Of a DNA stretch of 64,000 bases, positions 26,401-34,718 are shown piece by piece (position 1 is the stretch's first letter; each line of letters starts with the position of its first letter). Location of the stretch: contig LJSU01000009.1 in the NCBI GenBank assembly GCA_001314705.1, positions 124,001-188,000 of the forward strand, read 5' to 3'. The notes under the pieces are model-generated. The model searched no databases, was not told the DNA's origin, and saw only the letters and a list, made by a program, of their open reading frames with translations. This DNA comes from Rhodobacteraceae bacterium HLUCCO07. GTDB lineage: Bacteria; Pseudomonadota; Alphaproteobacteria; Rhodobacterales; Rhodobacteraceae. A program made the position numbers and the translations under genes.

Positions 26401-26565
26401 TTCTGCAGCCGCCCCGCGATAAGGCACGGTGATTTCGGCCTCGACCGCGCGGAAATCGGGAAATGTCTCGCGCAACAGGCCCGGCGCGGAGAAGATCCCG
26501 CCGGCCAATAACAGCAGCAATAGCAGGTTGCCCGCGGTCGGGTGGCCGGTGAACCAGCGGATCAT
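23488..26565 (-). CDS. RND efflux pump inner-membrane transporter (AcrB/HAE-type)
   Basis: A 1025-residue proton-driven RND transporter. It has the expected layout: first membrane helix (NLLLLLLLAGGIFSAPGLL), a large periplasmic loop, a helix bundle including GIVMDDSIVIADSIAVHAA (TM4 with the essential Asp residues), a second periplasmic loop and a final helix bundle ending in SVVFGLLAATMLILVVLPAFYAAL. It overlaps the stop of the upstream fusion-protein gene by four bases. No outer-membrane channel gene is nearby, so it probably borrows a TolC-like protein. Substrate unknown. Confidence 0.92.
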   Translation of the reverse strand: MIRWFTGHPTAGNLLLLLLLAGGIFSAPGLLRETFPDFRAVEAEITVPYRGAAAEDVEGAICAPLWDGVQGVEGLETFNCTAQSGRALAVATMAPGNDALRFVNSLRTEVAGVDSFPDRADPAIVRELHRSDPVTSIAISGDMPLGELDLYADALSDRLSALPGVANVTRSGLGTRTLSITADRAELDSHGLTPSTLAAAISAQNIDLPAGTLEGEGADLTLRFTAERDTATTLAAIPIMVRSNGATLTLGDVADIEQRFEPSHDRAFVDDTPAILIDVAKALDADALRVLDAVAALVTEETERLPEAITVEVVQDVTSIIRDRLLMLVQNGVIGLVLVVAVMSLFFRPGFAIWAAMGLPVAFAGAFVWMALTGLSLNMMTLVALLMAIGIVMDDSIVIADSIAVHAAKGASVDTVTAGVVAVAPGVLSSFLTTLAVFLPLAFLAGELGAVLEVLPVVLLAALAASLIEAFFILPHHLKGGMKETAPSRFRRRFDAGFDTLREGIGGLADAAIRWRWLVAGLAIGALILTVGALGGGVVKREAMPEIDGDVLEARLLLPAGTPLARTTEAVAQVEEALDRVNARLTPEQPEAQPLVIRRITRMGRNRSAGETGAHVATVAVDLLGAETRTSTLDDIVSLWREEIGPLPGVTSLILTEPGIGPQGIAVELRLTHPDLATLEEAGRVTLAELETYAGVRNAILDLRPGAPELRLSLSKGAEALGLTATDVASQLRAAFLGTQLAEIRRGDLAWDLEVRLSDTDRVARADLSAFEIALPGDDTAPLSSIAEITEARGWGRITRRDGLRTLTVSADVDGRIGNADAITARMTEGFLPDLSTTSPGLGFEIGGQAANSAETVASILRGFLIGLVGIYLVLSFQFRSYVEPFIVMITIPLAFLGVIWGHVLMGYNISMPSLVGAASLAGIVVNNAILLVGVINSRRADGSSASKAAGEAVRARFRPIFVSVSTTIMGMAPLLLETSTQAQTLKPLVISVVFGLLAATMLILVVLPAFYAALEDIRRGDRHS

Positions 26566-27863
26566 TCCGATGCCTCGACAGGGTTCAGCGGCATGCCGGG
26601 GATCGCCGGGGCGATGTCGTCGAGCACCACGCGATCGCCCGGCGACAGCCCCTCGGTGATGACCACGCGCCCGTCCTGGGCAAAGGCCGGGGTGACGGGC
26701 CGCAGGTCCAGCAAATCATCGGCGTCAATGACCCGGACCATGCCGGCATGCAGCGCAGCTTCCGGGATTGAGATCACATCCTTCAGTGTCGTGCCTTCAA
26801 AAGTCAGTCCGACCTGCATGTTGGGGACAAGCGGCAAGCGCCGGGGCGGGTCCGCGCCCTCATACGGATCGTCGACCTCCACGACGACGGGAACGGTGCG
26901 GGCGCGGGCATCGAGCCCGCCCTCGATCCGGCTGACGCGCGCGGTCCATGTCTGTTTCGGGTCCGACAGCGGGCTCAGGGTCACGTCGATCCGGGAGAAC
27001 GGACCATCGCGCATCAGGTCGGACAGCGTCATGCCCGAGGGGATGGTGCCAACAAGGCGGCGAAAGCTGTCGATCGGCAGATGCGCCACGACCTCGGCGG
27101 CATCGATGCCGTCACCACGGATGATGACCTGACCGGGAGCGATGGTCTGGAACCGTTCGGCGCTCACTTCGGTCACGCGAAGGTCGAAGGGCGTAGAGAG
27201 CGTGGTCCGTGCAAGCGACCGCCGTGCACCTGCAATGGCGGCTTCGCTCCGTGCAACCTGGGCCGTGATGCGCGCCTCGCGCGGCTTGATCAGCGCCAAC
27301 GTGTTCTCCAGTTCCGCCACTGTGCGGCGGGCAAGAAGCGTGGCACGCTCGGCCTCGTCGGCGCGGGATTGTGGCAGGCTCCCCTGCCTGACGAGCGTGC
27401 GCGTCCGCTCCAGGTCCGCCTCGGCCAGCCGAAGCCGGTCCTGCTCGATCGCGAGGATGCGCCTTGTGTTGTCTGCCTCCGCCTCGAGTTGATCGCGTTC
27501 TGCGGACAGGGCCGCAAGGTCCGCCCGCGACTGGGCCAGCGACAGTTCGTAATCGGCCGGGTCGATGCGCAGAACCTCGGTTCCAGCAGCGATCAGCCGG
27601 CCCGGCGCCAGATCGGGGTGGCGCCAGATCACTTCGCCTTGCACTTCGCTCACGGCGACCCACGTGTCGGCGGCGCGCAGGTTGCCCCAGGCAACGGCGG
27701 TGGGGCGGAGATCTTCGGCCGCGACGGTCTCCACGCGGACGGGCAGGGCAGGTACGCCGCTCTCGTCCTGCGCGGGGCCGGGGGCCGAGGCGATCATCCA
27801 GACCGCCGCAGCAATTCCGAGGGCGATGGGCGGCAGGGCGAGGAGGGGGGACAGGCGCATCAT
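26562..27863 (-). CDS. RND efflux membrane fusion protein (HlyD/AcrA family)
   Basis: Periplasmic adaptor linking the RND pump to an outer-membrane channel. From MMRLSPLLALPPIAL it has 433 residues, with an N-terminal signal/anchor, a lipoyl half-motif near residue 70, a long coiled coil (ALSAERDQLEAEADNTRR ... LARRTVAELENTLAL), and a beta-barrel region. AGGGGTGAC lies before the start. It precedes and overlaps the pump gene. Divergent from the TetR gene at 28092, with a candidate operator between them. Confidence 0.88.
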   Translation of the reverse strand: MMRLSPLLALPPIALGIAAAVWMIASAPGPAQDESGVPALPVRVETVAAEDLRPTAVAWGNLRAADTWVAVSEVQGEVIWRHPDLAPGRLIAAGTEVLRIDPADYELSLAQSRADLAALSAERDQLEAEADNTRRILAIEQDRLRLAEADLERTRTLVRQGSLPQSRADEAERATLLARRTVAELENTLALIKPREARITAQVARSEAAIAGARRSLARTTLSTPFDLRVTEVSAERFQTIAPGQVIIRGDGIDAAEVVAHLPIDSFRRLVGTIPSGMTLSDLMRDGPFSRIDVTLSPLSDPKQTWTARVSRIEGGLDARARTVPVVVEVDDPYEGADPPRRLPLVPNMQVGLTFEGTTLKDVISIPEAALHAGMVRVIDADDLLDLRPVTPAFAQDGRVVITEGLSPGDRVVLDDIAPAIPGMPLNPVEASE

Positions 27864-28059
27864 GTCACCCCTGTGCATGGCGCATCCGCGTCGGCGTGCC
27901 ACCGTGCCGGACAAACGGGTGATAGAGCGCGACGTGTGCGAGAACGGGCCAGCGCCGTGTGACCAGCAGATCGGAATGGCCGGTGTAAACAGGTCTGCCG
28001 AGCATCATGTATCCTTTGCGTCGGTCGCGAGTCGCGATTGCGGTTGTCGAGAGATTATG

Positions 28060-28077
28060 TTAGTGAGCGATAACTTA
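28060..28077. promoter_or_regulatory. Candidate operator for the TetR regulator of the RND pump
   Basis: TTAGTGAGCGATAACTTA is an imperfect palindrome (6 of 9 positions symmetrical) in the divergent promoter interval. It resembles the AcrR/TtgR-like type of site (TTAGTGAGC...). It is 15 bases upstream of the TetR start, where autoregulation of the TetR gene and repression of the pump genes are expected. Confidence 0.45.
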
Positions 28078-28091
28078 CAAGGGGATACATC

Positions 28092-28706
28092 ATGGCGACG
28101 CGGCAAAGAGCAGCGGATCGAAAGGCGCAAATCGTTGGCGAGGTGTTGCGGCTGGCCGACGAGATCGGCCCCGATCGCCTCAGCACCGCGGATGTTGCGC
28201 GCGCCATCGGCCTAAGCCAACCTGCGATCTTCCGGCATTTTCCGACCAAGGGCGCGCTCTGGCTGGCCGTCGCAGAGGGCATCGCGGAGCGCCTGCGCGA
28301 GGCCTGGGCCGGTGCGGAGGCCGAAGCCGTCGCGCCGGAGGCGCGTCTCAGGGCGCTGATCGCTGCACAACTGACTGTGATCTCGGAAACGCCGGCCGTG
28401 CCATCTATCCTCTTCTCGCGCGAACTGCAGGTGGACAATCCGGCATTGCGCCACGTGTTTCGCGGGCTTCTGGGCAGTTTCCAGTCACGCCTTGTCGCAG
28501 CGATCGGAGAACTTCAGGCGGCCGGCAGCTTGCGTCGCGAGCCGAGTGCGGAGGATGTCGCGGTTCTGCTGACATCGCTGGTGCAGGGCGTCGCGATCCG
28601 CTGGACTCTGGGCGCGCGCGGCTTCGCGCTCGTCGACGAGGGTCTGCGGCTGCTGGACGTCCAGTTGGCGTTGATGCATGGAGAGCAGGGCATTTTACAT
28701 GACTAG
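28092..28706 (+). CDS. TetR-family transcriptional regulator
   Basis: A 204-residue TetR repressor. The N-terminal helix-turn-helix reads LSTADVARAIGLSQPAIFRHFPTKGALW (residues about 30-57), followed by a ligand-binding domain with a C-terminal TetR_C-like helical region. It diverges from the RND pump genes, and its likely ligand is a pump substrate. It is followed, with an eight-base overlap, by a small membrane-protein gene. Confidence 0.88.
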   Translation: MATRQRAADRKAQIVGEVLRLADEIGPDRLSTADVARAIGLSQPAIFRHFPTKGALWLAVAEGIAERLREAWAGAEAEAVAPEARLRALIAAQLTVISETPAVPSILFSRELQVDNPALRHVFRGLLGSFQSRLVAAIGELQAAGSLRREPSAEDVAVLLTSLVQGVAIRWTLGARGFALVDEGLRLLDVQLALMHGEQGILHD

Positions 28707-29109
28707 GTCGAATCTGGTTCCCTGCATCGCGGGCGGTGTAGCCATCGCGTTCGGCGTCCTGACCGTCGCATCCGGCGGCACGACGCTTCTAGGCTCACTC
28801 GACATGGGGGCCGTCGTGCCGTTCGTGCTGTGGTTCAACACGGTCGCCGGGGTGGCCTATGTCGTTGCGGGCATCGGCCTCTGGCTGGGACAGCGGTGGG
28901 CCTTTGCCCTCTCGCTTGCGATCTTCATGGCGACGCTTCTGGTGTTCGCGGGCTTTGGCTTGCATGTCGCCCGGGGCGGGGCCTACGAGGTCCGCACGGT
29001 CTTTGCCATGGCGCTGCGCAGTGCGGTCTGGGGGAGTATCGCCCTTGCAGCGCGGCAATCCCCTCTTGGACCCGACCAGGATCGAAGCCGGGGCAGCGAC
29101 TTGCCTTAA
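28699..29109 (+). CDS. Small integral membrane protein of unknown function
   Basis: A 136-residue protein with four hydrophobic segments (LVPCIAGGVAIAFGVLTVA, GAVVPFVLWFNTVAGVAYVVAGIGLWLG, WAFALSLAIFMATLLVFAGFG, VFAMALRSAVWGSIALAA). The ATG overlaps the end of the TetR gene by eight bases, so co-translation is likely. A longer start at 28678 is possible but weakens the N-terminus. No domain recognised. Confidence 0.6.
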   Translation: MTRSNLVPCIAGGVAIAFGVLTVASGGTTLLGSLDMGAVVPFVLWFNTVAGVAYVVAGIGLWLGQRWAFALSLAIFMATLLVFAGFGLHVARGGAYEVRTVFAMALRSAVWGSIALAARQSPLGPDQDRSRGSDLP

Positions 29110-29189
29110 CGGGTCCCGCCCGGTTAGGTTCGCCTTCAGATCAACCCTGTGCGCGGGTGCGCCTCAGGGACAGGAAGGGAAAGGCAATT

Positions 29190-29837
29190 ATGAACAAGGA
29201 TTCCGGGAAAGGCACGCTTCAATCGCTGCGGCAGGGCTCTACCGATGCCCGGGCCGTCGAGGCATATTATGACGACTGGGCGGACGGCTATGATGCCACG
29301 CTGGAGACATGGCAATACCGCGCCCCCGAGGATGCGGCGGATCTGCTCGCGCCCTATCTCGGGAACGGCGTGCGGGTGCTCGATGTCGGCTGTGGCACGG
29401 GGCTGCTCGGTCGGGCGTTGCGGCGGCGGGCCGAGGTGATCCTGACGGGGATCGACATCTCCGCGGCGTCGCTGAAACAGGCCGAGGGCCACGGGATGTA
29501 TGAGCGGCTTGTGCGGCATGATCTTCAGGTGACGCCACTGCCGGTGGACGACGACGTCCAGGACATTGCCGCCTCGGTCGGGGTGTTGACCTACATTGCC
29601 GACGCCGAACCGTTGCTGCGCGAGATGTGTCGGGCCGTGCGACCCGGCGGCGTTGTCGCCTTCACCCAGCGCACGGATCTGTGGAAAGAGCGCAATTTTG
29701 CCGACATGATCGACCGGCTGGAGGGCGACGGCCTTTGGCAGCGCCTGCAAGTCAGCGCGCCGATGCCCTACCTGCCGGGAAACGCCGAGTTCGCGGATGA
29801 AATCGGGGTGATCCACACGCTCTGTCGCACGAAATGA
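29190..29837 (+). CDS. Class I SAM-dependent methyltransferase
   Basis: A 215-residue methyltransferase of the Methyltransf_11/25 type. The SAM motif VRVLDVGCGTGLLGRAL (near residue 63), motif II-like TGIDISAASLKQAEG and the post-motif DIAASVGVLTYIADAEPLL fit the class I fold. A strong site AGGAAGGGAAAGG precedes the ATG. The N-terminal region YYDDWADGYDATLETWQY resembles Williams-Beuren-type methyltransferases. Substrate unknown. Confidence 0.85.
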   Translation: MNKDSGKGTLQSLRQGSTDARAVEAYYDDWADGYDATLETWQYRAPEDAADLLAPYLGNGVRVLDVGCGTGLLGRALRRRAEVILTGIDISAASLKQAEGHGMYERLVRHDLQVTPLPVDDDVQDIAASVGVLTYIADAEPLLREMCRAVRPGGVVAFTQRTDLWKERNFADMIDRLEGDGLWQRLQVSAPMPYLPGNAEFADEIGVIHTLCRTK

Positions 29838-29971
29838 ACGGAACAGACCCCATGCCGGCAACCTCTGCGGACCGCGCTTTGCGTGCCGGTCGGCTTTGGC
29901 GACACGGTTCGGTCTGTTGACGCCAGACATCACATTGACGGTGCATGATCGGGGCGCCGGGATCAGGAGCT

Positions 29972-31615
29972 CTACGTGCCATCTCGATTCAGGCATTTCT
30001 GGAGGTTCCGGCGCAGCTCACCCTTCAATATCTTGCCCATCGGATTGCGAGGCAGGCTTTCGCAAATGAAAATGTTGCGTGGCACCTCGTAATCGGCCAA
30101 CGCATTCCGGCACAGCTCCTTCAACCCGTCGGAAATACCCTCGGGCGTCGCGCCCGGGCGTAACGTCACAACAGCCGCGACATCCTCTCCCAGATCGGGG
30201 TGCGGGACCGCGACGACCGCCGCCTCGAGCACATCAGGATGGCGATACAGCACGGTTTCCACTGCAACCGAGGCGATCTTGAGACCACCACGATTTATCA
30301 GGTCCTTCTTGCGATCACCAAACCACAAGTAGCCATCGCGATCCAAACGACCGACATCGCCCGTTCGGATGCGCCGCCCGCGAAAGCTCTTCTCGGTCGC
30401 ATCGGGGTTTCTGAAGTAACCGACGGCCACGGGCGCACCGGAAAGCGCGATCTCGCCCAATTCCCCCGTTGCAAGGGGCTGTGCCTCGTCATCGAGTATC
30501 TCGATGGTCATGCCCTCCATCGCGCGTCCGACAGAGCCAGCCTTTTCCTGCATACGCTCGGGCGGCAGGACGGTCCCCGCCGGGCCGCTTTCGGTCATGC
30601 CGTAAATCTGCACCTGCTGCACCCAGGGCCATAGATGCGCAATGCGATCCGTCAACTCCACGGGCATGCTCGCGCCGCCATTTGCGACCATGCGCAGCCC
30701 CGTCAGATCGTGGCGCGCAGGATCATGAGCCTGGGTCATGAAATTCAGGATCGAGGGCACACCATGGTAAAAGGTCGTCCCCTCATCGCGGACAAGATCG
30801 AGTCTGGCCTCGTTGTCGATCTGTCCCTCAATGACAAGGCCTGCCCCCGCGACCCAGCAGGACATGCCCGCCAGATTCAGGGCCGAACTCGTGAAAAAGG
30901 GAAATGCGCCCTGGTATATGTCATCGGAACGCAGGCCCAACGCTGCCCCGGTGCAGCGGCCAGTCGCGATCATCGTGCGGTGGGTGTGCATGACCGCTTT
31001 GGCCCGCGCCGTCGTGCCCGAAGTGAACAGCAGGCAACCCAGCGCATCGACCGACGGTTGCACCTCGATTGTCGGAGGCACCTCCCCGGCTGTCGGGGCG
31101 GTAAGGAGGGCCGGGTCAAGGATGATCGGCATTGCGTCGTCGAAACCCGGCTCGGCCCGGCACGCCAACTGACATCCCTCGACCAGGCGTTCGTGACCCG
31201 ATGCGTCGCAAAGCACAAGGCGTGGGGTTGTCAGGGCAATGGCGTGCCCGAGCTCAGGTGCCGCACTGCGCGTGTTCAACGGCACCGCGACCGCACCGAG
31301 CGTCAGCGCCCCGAGTGCCGCGACAAAACACTCCAGCGCCCAGTCATTCGTCAGATAGATTCCGAGGCGGTCGCCGGTCTTGAGCCCGCTTTGCCGCAGC
31401 CATGCGGCGGCGGCTCCGGCCGCCCCGTGCAGTTCCGAATAAGTCAACCGATGCCGGCCCAGCCCCTGTGACATCGCCGACAATGCAAGGGCCGTTCCCC
31501 TGTCCCGCGCCTGCCGCGCGAGCAAGGACGGAACGTTCTCTTCCCCGTCCAGCCCGTCCGATCCGGGATGCGAATCCGTTCCGGACCGAGAAGTTTCTGA
31601 TAACGGGCTGTGCAT
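29972..31615 (-). CDS. Acyl-CoA ligase (AMP-binding, class I adenylate-forming)
   Basis: A 547-residue acyl-CoA synthetase, last gene of the catabolic operon. The ATP-binding P-loop is LLFTSGTTARAKAVMHTH, with IYGMTESGP as motif A5 and GYLWFGDRKKDLINRGG as the hinge; the C-terminal catalytic lysine is in LPRNPMGKILKGELR. It should activate a carboxylic acid with ATP and CoA. Its substrate cannot be read from the sequence. It starts ten bases downstream of the TetR regulator gene. Confidence 0.9.
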   Translation of the reverse strand: MHSPLSETSRSGTDSHPGSDGLDGEENVPSLLARQARDRGTALALSAMSQGLGRHRLTYSELHGAAGAAAAWLRQSGLKTGDRLGIYLTNDWALECFVAALGALTLGAVAVPLNTRSAAPELGHAIALTTPRLVLCDASGHERLVEGCQLACRAEPGFDDAMPIILDPALLTAPTAGEVPPTIEVQPSVDALGCLLFTSGTTARAKAVMHTHRTMIATGRCTGAALGLRSDDIYQGAFPFFTSSALNLAGMSCWVAGAGLVIEGQIDNEARLDLVRDEGTTFYHGVPSILNFMTQAHDPARHDLTGLRMVANGGASMPVELTDRIAHLWPWVQQVQIYGMTESGPAGTVLPPERMQEKAGSVGRAMEGMTIEILDDEAQPLATGELGEIALSGAPVAVGYFRNPDATEKSFRGRRIRTGDVGRLDRDGYLWFGDRKKDLINRGGLKIASVAVETVLYRHPDVLEAAVVAVPHPDLGEDVAAVVTLRPGATPEGISDGLKELCRNALADYEVPRNIFICESLPRNPMGKILKGELRRNLQKCLNRDGT

Positions 31616-31625
31616 GGCGTGAATC

Positions 31626-32264
31626 TCAGGAGGTCGAGGCCGATTCTTCGGCTGCCGGGAGCATCATGCTGCTATCCAGACCCAAGCTTCGCGCGACCAT
31701 TCTCAGGTAGGTCTTCTTGACGTCAGGCGGCAGGTCGGTGATCTCATGTCCACTGACGGCATAGCGCTCGAGCAGGTATTCGCGCGCGCCGATCATCATG
31801 TAGGCGATGACCTCAAGCTCGCTTTCGTCAAATCCACTTATCTCGTTTGCATCCCATCCGCGCTGAAGCGAACGTGTGTATCCGCCGGCCATGCGGCGCA
31901 GATACTGCTGGTGGGCCTTGGGAGCGAAAAAGGCCGCCTCATTCAAGATCCGGTGCAGTGCCGGGTTATGCTGAAGGTATTCGAAGTTTGCGTCGAGGCC
32001 CTTTCTCTCACGTTCCGCAAGGGTCTTGGCGTCCATCGTCGCATCGGCGATGAAGCGTAACATGGCTTCACCGACATGTGGCAGCAACTGGTCAAACAGG
32101 TCCTGCTGGTTTTGGAAATAGAGATAGATGAGGCCATGTGCCACGCCCGCCTCTTCGGCAATTCGACCGATCGACGCCTTGCCATACCCATGTCGCCCCA
32201 CGACGACCGCCGCCGCGTCAAGAATGGCATTGCGTGTCGCCGCCTTTTTTTCCCGTTTCGCCAT
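31626..32264 (-). CDS. TetR-family regulator within the catabolic operon
   Basis: A 212-residue TetR protein starting MAKREKKAATRNAIL (a further ATG four codons upstream is possible; AAGG lies five bases before the chosen one). The helix-turn-helix is ASIGRIAEEAGVAHGLIYLYFQNQQDLF. The large C-terminal domain ends in a Ser/Thr-containing tail, EESASTS. It is placed between two acyl-CoA ligase genes and may bind an acyl-CoA, as FadR-like TetR proteins do, and control the operon through the palindrome at 41847-41867. Confidence 0.85.
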   Translation of the reverse strand: MAKREKKAATRNAILDAAAVVVGRHGYGKASIGRIAEEAGVAHGLIYLYFQNQQDLFDQLLPHVGEAMLRFIADATMDAKTLAERERKGLDANFEYLQHNPALHRILNEAAFFAPKAHQQYLRRMAGGYTRSLQRGWDANEISGFDESELEVIAYMMIGAREYLLERYAVSGHEITDLPPDVKKTYLRMVARSLGLDSSMMLPAAEESASTS

Positions 32265-32350
32265 GTGAACCTTCATTCGTTTCCAGAATCCCCGTCACAC
32301 TATCCGACGAAACAATTCGTGGACAAGGCGAGGCCAGGAGTTGTGCCGTT

Positions 32351-34009
32351 TTAACTCGGGTTCCCGGCCGCGCCGCGCAACTTCTCGCGGATCATATTCC
32401 GCAAGATGTGTTTTTGCACCTTGCCCGAGGCGGTGCGGGGCAGATCGTTCACTGCTTCGATCCGGTCCGGGCATTTCTGGCGTGCCAATCCATATTGCTT
32501 CAGGAAATCGACCAACTGCGCGACACTCGGCATCGGCGCCGAGGTTGCAGGGATCACGTAAGCGCATACACCCTCGCCCAGACGATCATGCGGCATCGAA
32601 ACGACGGCCGCTTCCTTGATGGCCGGATGCGTGTGCAGCGCATCTTCGATCTCCTTGGCACTCAGATTCTCGCCGCCGCGAATGATGATATCCTTCTTGC
32701 GTCCCGTCACGGTCAAGATACCATCGGCCGTGAGTATCCCAAGATCACCAGTGCGAAAATAACCCTGTGAATCAAAAGTTTCCTTCGTTGCCTCCGGATC
32801 GGTATAGCCGCGAAACAGCGATGGCCCCCGCGCAAGAATCTCACCTTCGATGCCTGGCGGAAGGGGCTGATCTTCGTCGTCGACGATTTTGACCTCCCAG
32901 TCATTCACTCGACCGTCGCTGCGGGCCGCTCGGTCGGGATCATCCAGGCATCCTTGGGTCACCATGGGGCATTCCGAGCTTCCAAACACCCGGAAGGCAC
33001 GACAGTTTTCAAACAACCTGTTGGCCCGGTCGATCAGAGCAGGTGGCACGGCTGCACCGCCACACGCATAGATACGCAGGCTGGGCAGGCGCTCTCCGAG
33101 CTTTTCCGCCTCGCTTGCCAACTCGGCAAGAAAAGGAGTGGCTCCGATCATGAAATCGACCTGTTCGCGGCGCGAAATCGCCAGCGCCTCAGCCGCGTCC
33201 CAGCGTTCCATCAGAATGGTCCGTGTCCCGAATTGAAACGGCATTTCCATTCCGTAGGAATACCCGGTCACATGTGTCACGGGACTTGGCATCAACAGGG
33301 TATCGCCTGCTTTCAATCCCCATGTCTCGAAGCTTTGACTGAGCGGGCGACGGGATTGATTGTGCGAATAGAGCACACCTTTGGGTTGGCCCGTGGTGCC
33401 CGAGGTATAGATGATCAGCTTCGCGTCATCGGGATCGGCAGCTTGTAACGCATGGTGGGCATCCCTGCCGCGCGCCTCGATGTCCTCAAACGCCAATTCC
33501 CCGGCACCCCGCACCGTGGCGACAGCCTTCAATCCCGGCAGCTCCGCGCGAAGCTCCTCGTAAATCGCGCCGTAATCCACTCCGCGCCAGCGCTCGGGAA
33601 TAAAGGCGATCCGCGCGCGACAATCAGCCAGGATGAAGGTCAGTTCCGCCTGCCGATAGATCGGTATGACGGGATTGATGACAAATCCGCCCAAGGCGCA
33701 CGCCACGTTCAGGATCACCGCTTCAGTCCAGTTGGGAAGCTGGAAGCTGACGGTGTCGCCCGGGTGAAGCCCGATCTCGTATAGCCCGCGCGCCATGTCC
33801 GTCGCCCGCCTCAGGCATGTCACATAATCCAGAGCGCCGCATTCATCCATCACGGCGATGTCGTCGGGATGGTCCTGGGCCATCCTTGTCGCGACGCCTG
33901 CCAATGTCAGTCCCGGCCATTCGCCGGCCGCACGGCGCGCGGTGCGCTCACCGGGCTCGAACCGCAGCGGCCAGGACCCCTGCGCTGGGGATGGTTTTTC
34001 AGACGGCAA
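32351..34009 (-). CDS. Acyl-CoA ligase (AMP-binding) with TTG start
   Basis: A 552-residue acyl-CoA synthetase. I place the start at a TTG (34007-34009, reading LPSEKPSP), because AAGGAG lies seven bases upstream; an ATG 30 bases earlier would extend further into the ABC gene. Key motifs: P-loop IYTSGTTGQPKGVLYSH, FGSSECPMVTQG, GILTVTGRKKDIIIRGGE and the catalytic lysine in LPRTASGKVQKHIL. It overlaps the upstream LivF gene by 11 bases, implying coupling. Confidence 0.9.
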   Translation of the reverse strand: MPSEKPSPAQGSWPLRFEPGERTARRAAGEWPGLTLAGVATRMAQDHPDDIAVMDECGALDYVTCLRRATDMARGLYEIGLHPGDTVSFQLPNWTEAVILNVACALGGFVINPVIPIYRQAELTFILADCRARIAFIPERWRGVDYGAIYEELRAELPGLKAVATVRGAGELAFEDIEARGRDAHHALQAADPDDAKLIIYTSGTTGQPKGVLYSHNQSRRPLSQSFETWGLKAGDTLLMPSPVTHVTGYSYGMEMPFQFGTRTILMERWDAAEALAISRREQVDFMIGATPFLAELASEAEKLGERLPSLRIYACGGAAVPPALIDRANRLFENCRAFRVFGSSECPMVTQGCLDDPDRAARSDGRVNDWEVKIVDDEDQPLPPGIEGEILARGPSLFRGYTDPEATKETFDSQGYFRTGDLGILTADGILTVTGRKKDIIIRGGENLSAKEIEDALHTHPAIKEAAVVSMPHDRLGEGVCAYVIPATSAPMPSVAQLVDFLKQYGLARQKCPDRIEAVNDLPRTASGKVQKHILRNMIREKLRGAAGNPS

Positions 34010-34718
34010 GATAACGCTCCTTGAGTTGCGGATCGGCATCGAAATCCTCCCAGTTCCCATCGAAAACGATACGGCCGCTATCGATCAGAATGACCCTGTC
34101 GCTCACACGGCGTGCAAAGCTCAGGTTCTGCTCGGCAATCAGCAATGCCAAGTCGCGTGTTTCACGGATGCGCGTGATATGCGCGGCCATTTCATCGACA
34201 ACGACCGGTGCCAGACCTTCGACGGGTTCATCGAGCAAGAGAAGGCGCGGTGCCCCCATCAATCCTCGTGCCACTGCGACAATCTGCTGTTGGCCACCGC
34301 TGAGTTGGTAGCCTGCTCGCTGCTTGAGCGGTTTCAGCAAGGGAAAGAGGTCATAGAGTTCATCGCTGGCGATAACCGATCCGGGGCGCGCCGCATGGCG
34401 GCCCAACTCGATGTTTTCAGCCACAGTGATGTTGGGATAGATGCGACGATCCTCAGGGACGAGAACGAGGCCGCGTTTCGTGCGCATATCAATGGGAATA
34501 CCTGCCAGATCCTCCCCGTCAAAGCGAACCTCGCCGACAACACGCGGCCCAGCATCGAGCAGGCTCTTCATCAACGTGGATTTTCCTGCGCCATTACGCC
34601 CCAAGAGTGCGACGCATTCGCCCGGTGCCACGTCCAGTTCTACATCCTGGATGATATGGCTGCCGCCGTAATAGGCATTCAATCCTCGGACGGACAACAA
34701 TGGTTCAGTGCTGGCCAA
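33999..34718 (-). CDS. Branched-chain-type ABC transporter ATPase (LivF-like)
   Basis: A 239-residue ATPase of the LivF group. Walker A GRNGAGKST, signature LSGGQQQIVA, Walker B LLLLDEPVEGLAPV, and LivF-type MRTKRGLVLVPEDRRIYPNI are present. It begins with a TTG overlapping the LivG stop, with GGGAGG eight bases upstream. It is the last transporter gene before the CoA ligase. Confidence 0.92.
   Translation of the reverse strand: MASTEPLLSVRGLNAYYGGSHIIQDVELDVAPGECVALLGRNGAGKSTLMKSLLDAGPRVVGEVRFDGEDLAGIPIDMRTKRGLVLVPEDRRIYPNITVAENIELGRHAARPGSVIASDELYDLFPLLKPLKQRAGYQLSGGQQQIVAVARGLMGAPRLLLLDEPVEGLAPVVVDEMAAHITRIRETRDLALLIAEQNLSFARRVSDRVILIDSGRIVFDGNWEDFDADPQLKERYLAV

Noticed and set aside
23857-26511. 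884-residue open frame opposite the RND pump gene
   Set aside because: Antisense; Gln/Asp/Arg/Gly-rich, typical of GC-rich shadows.
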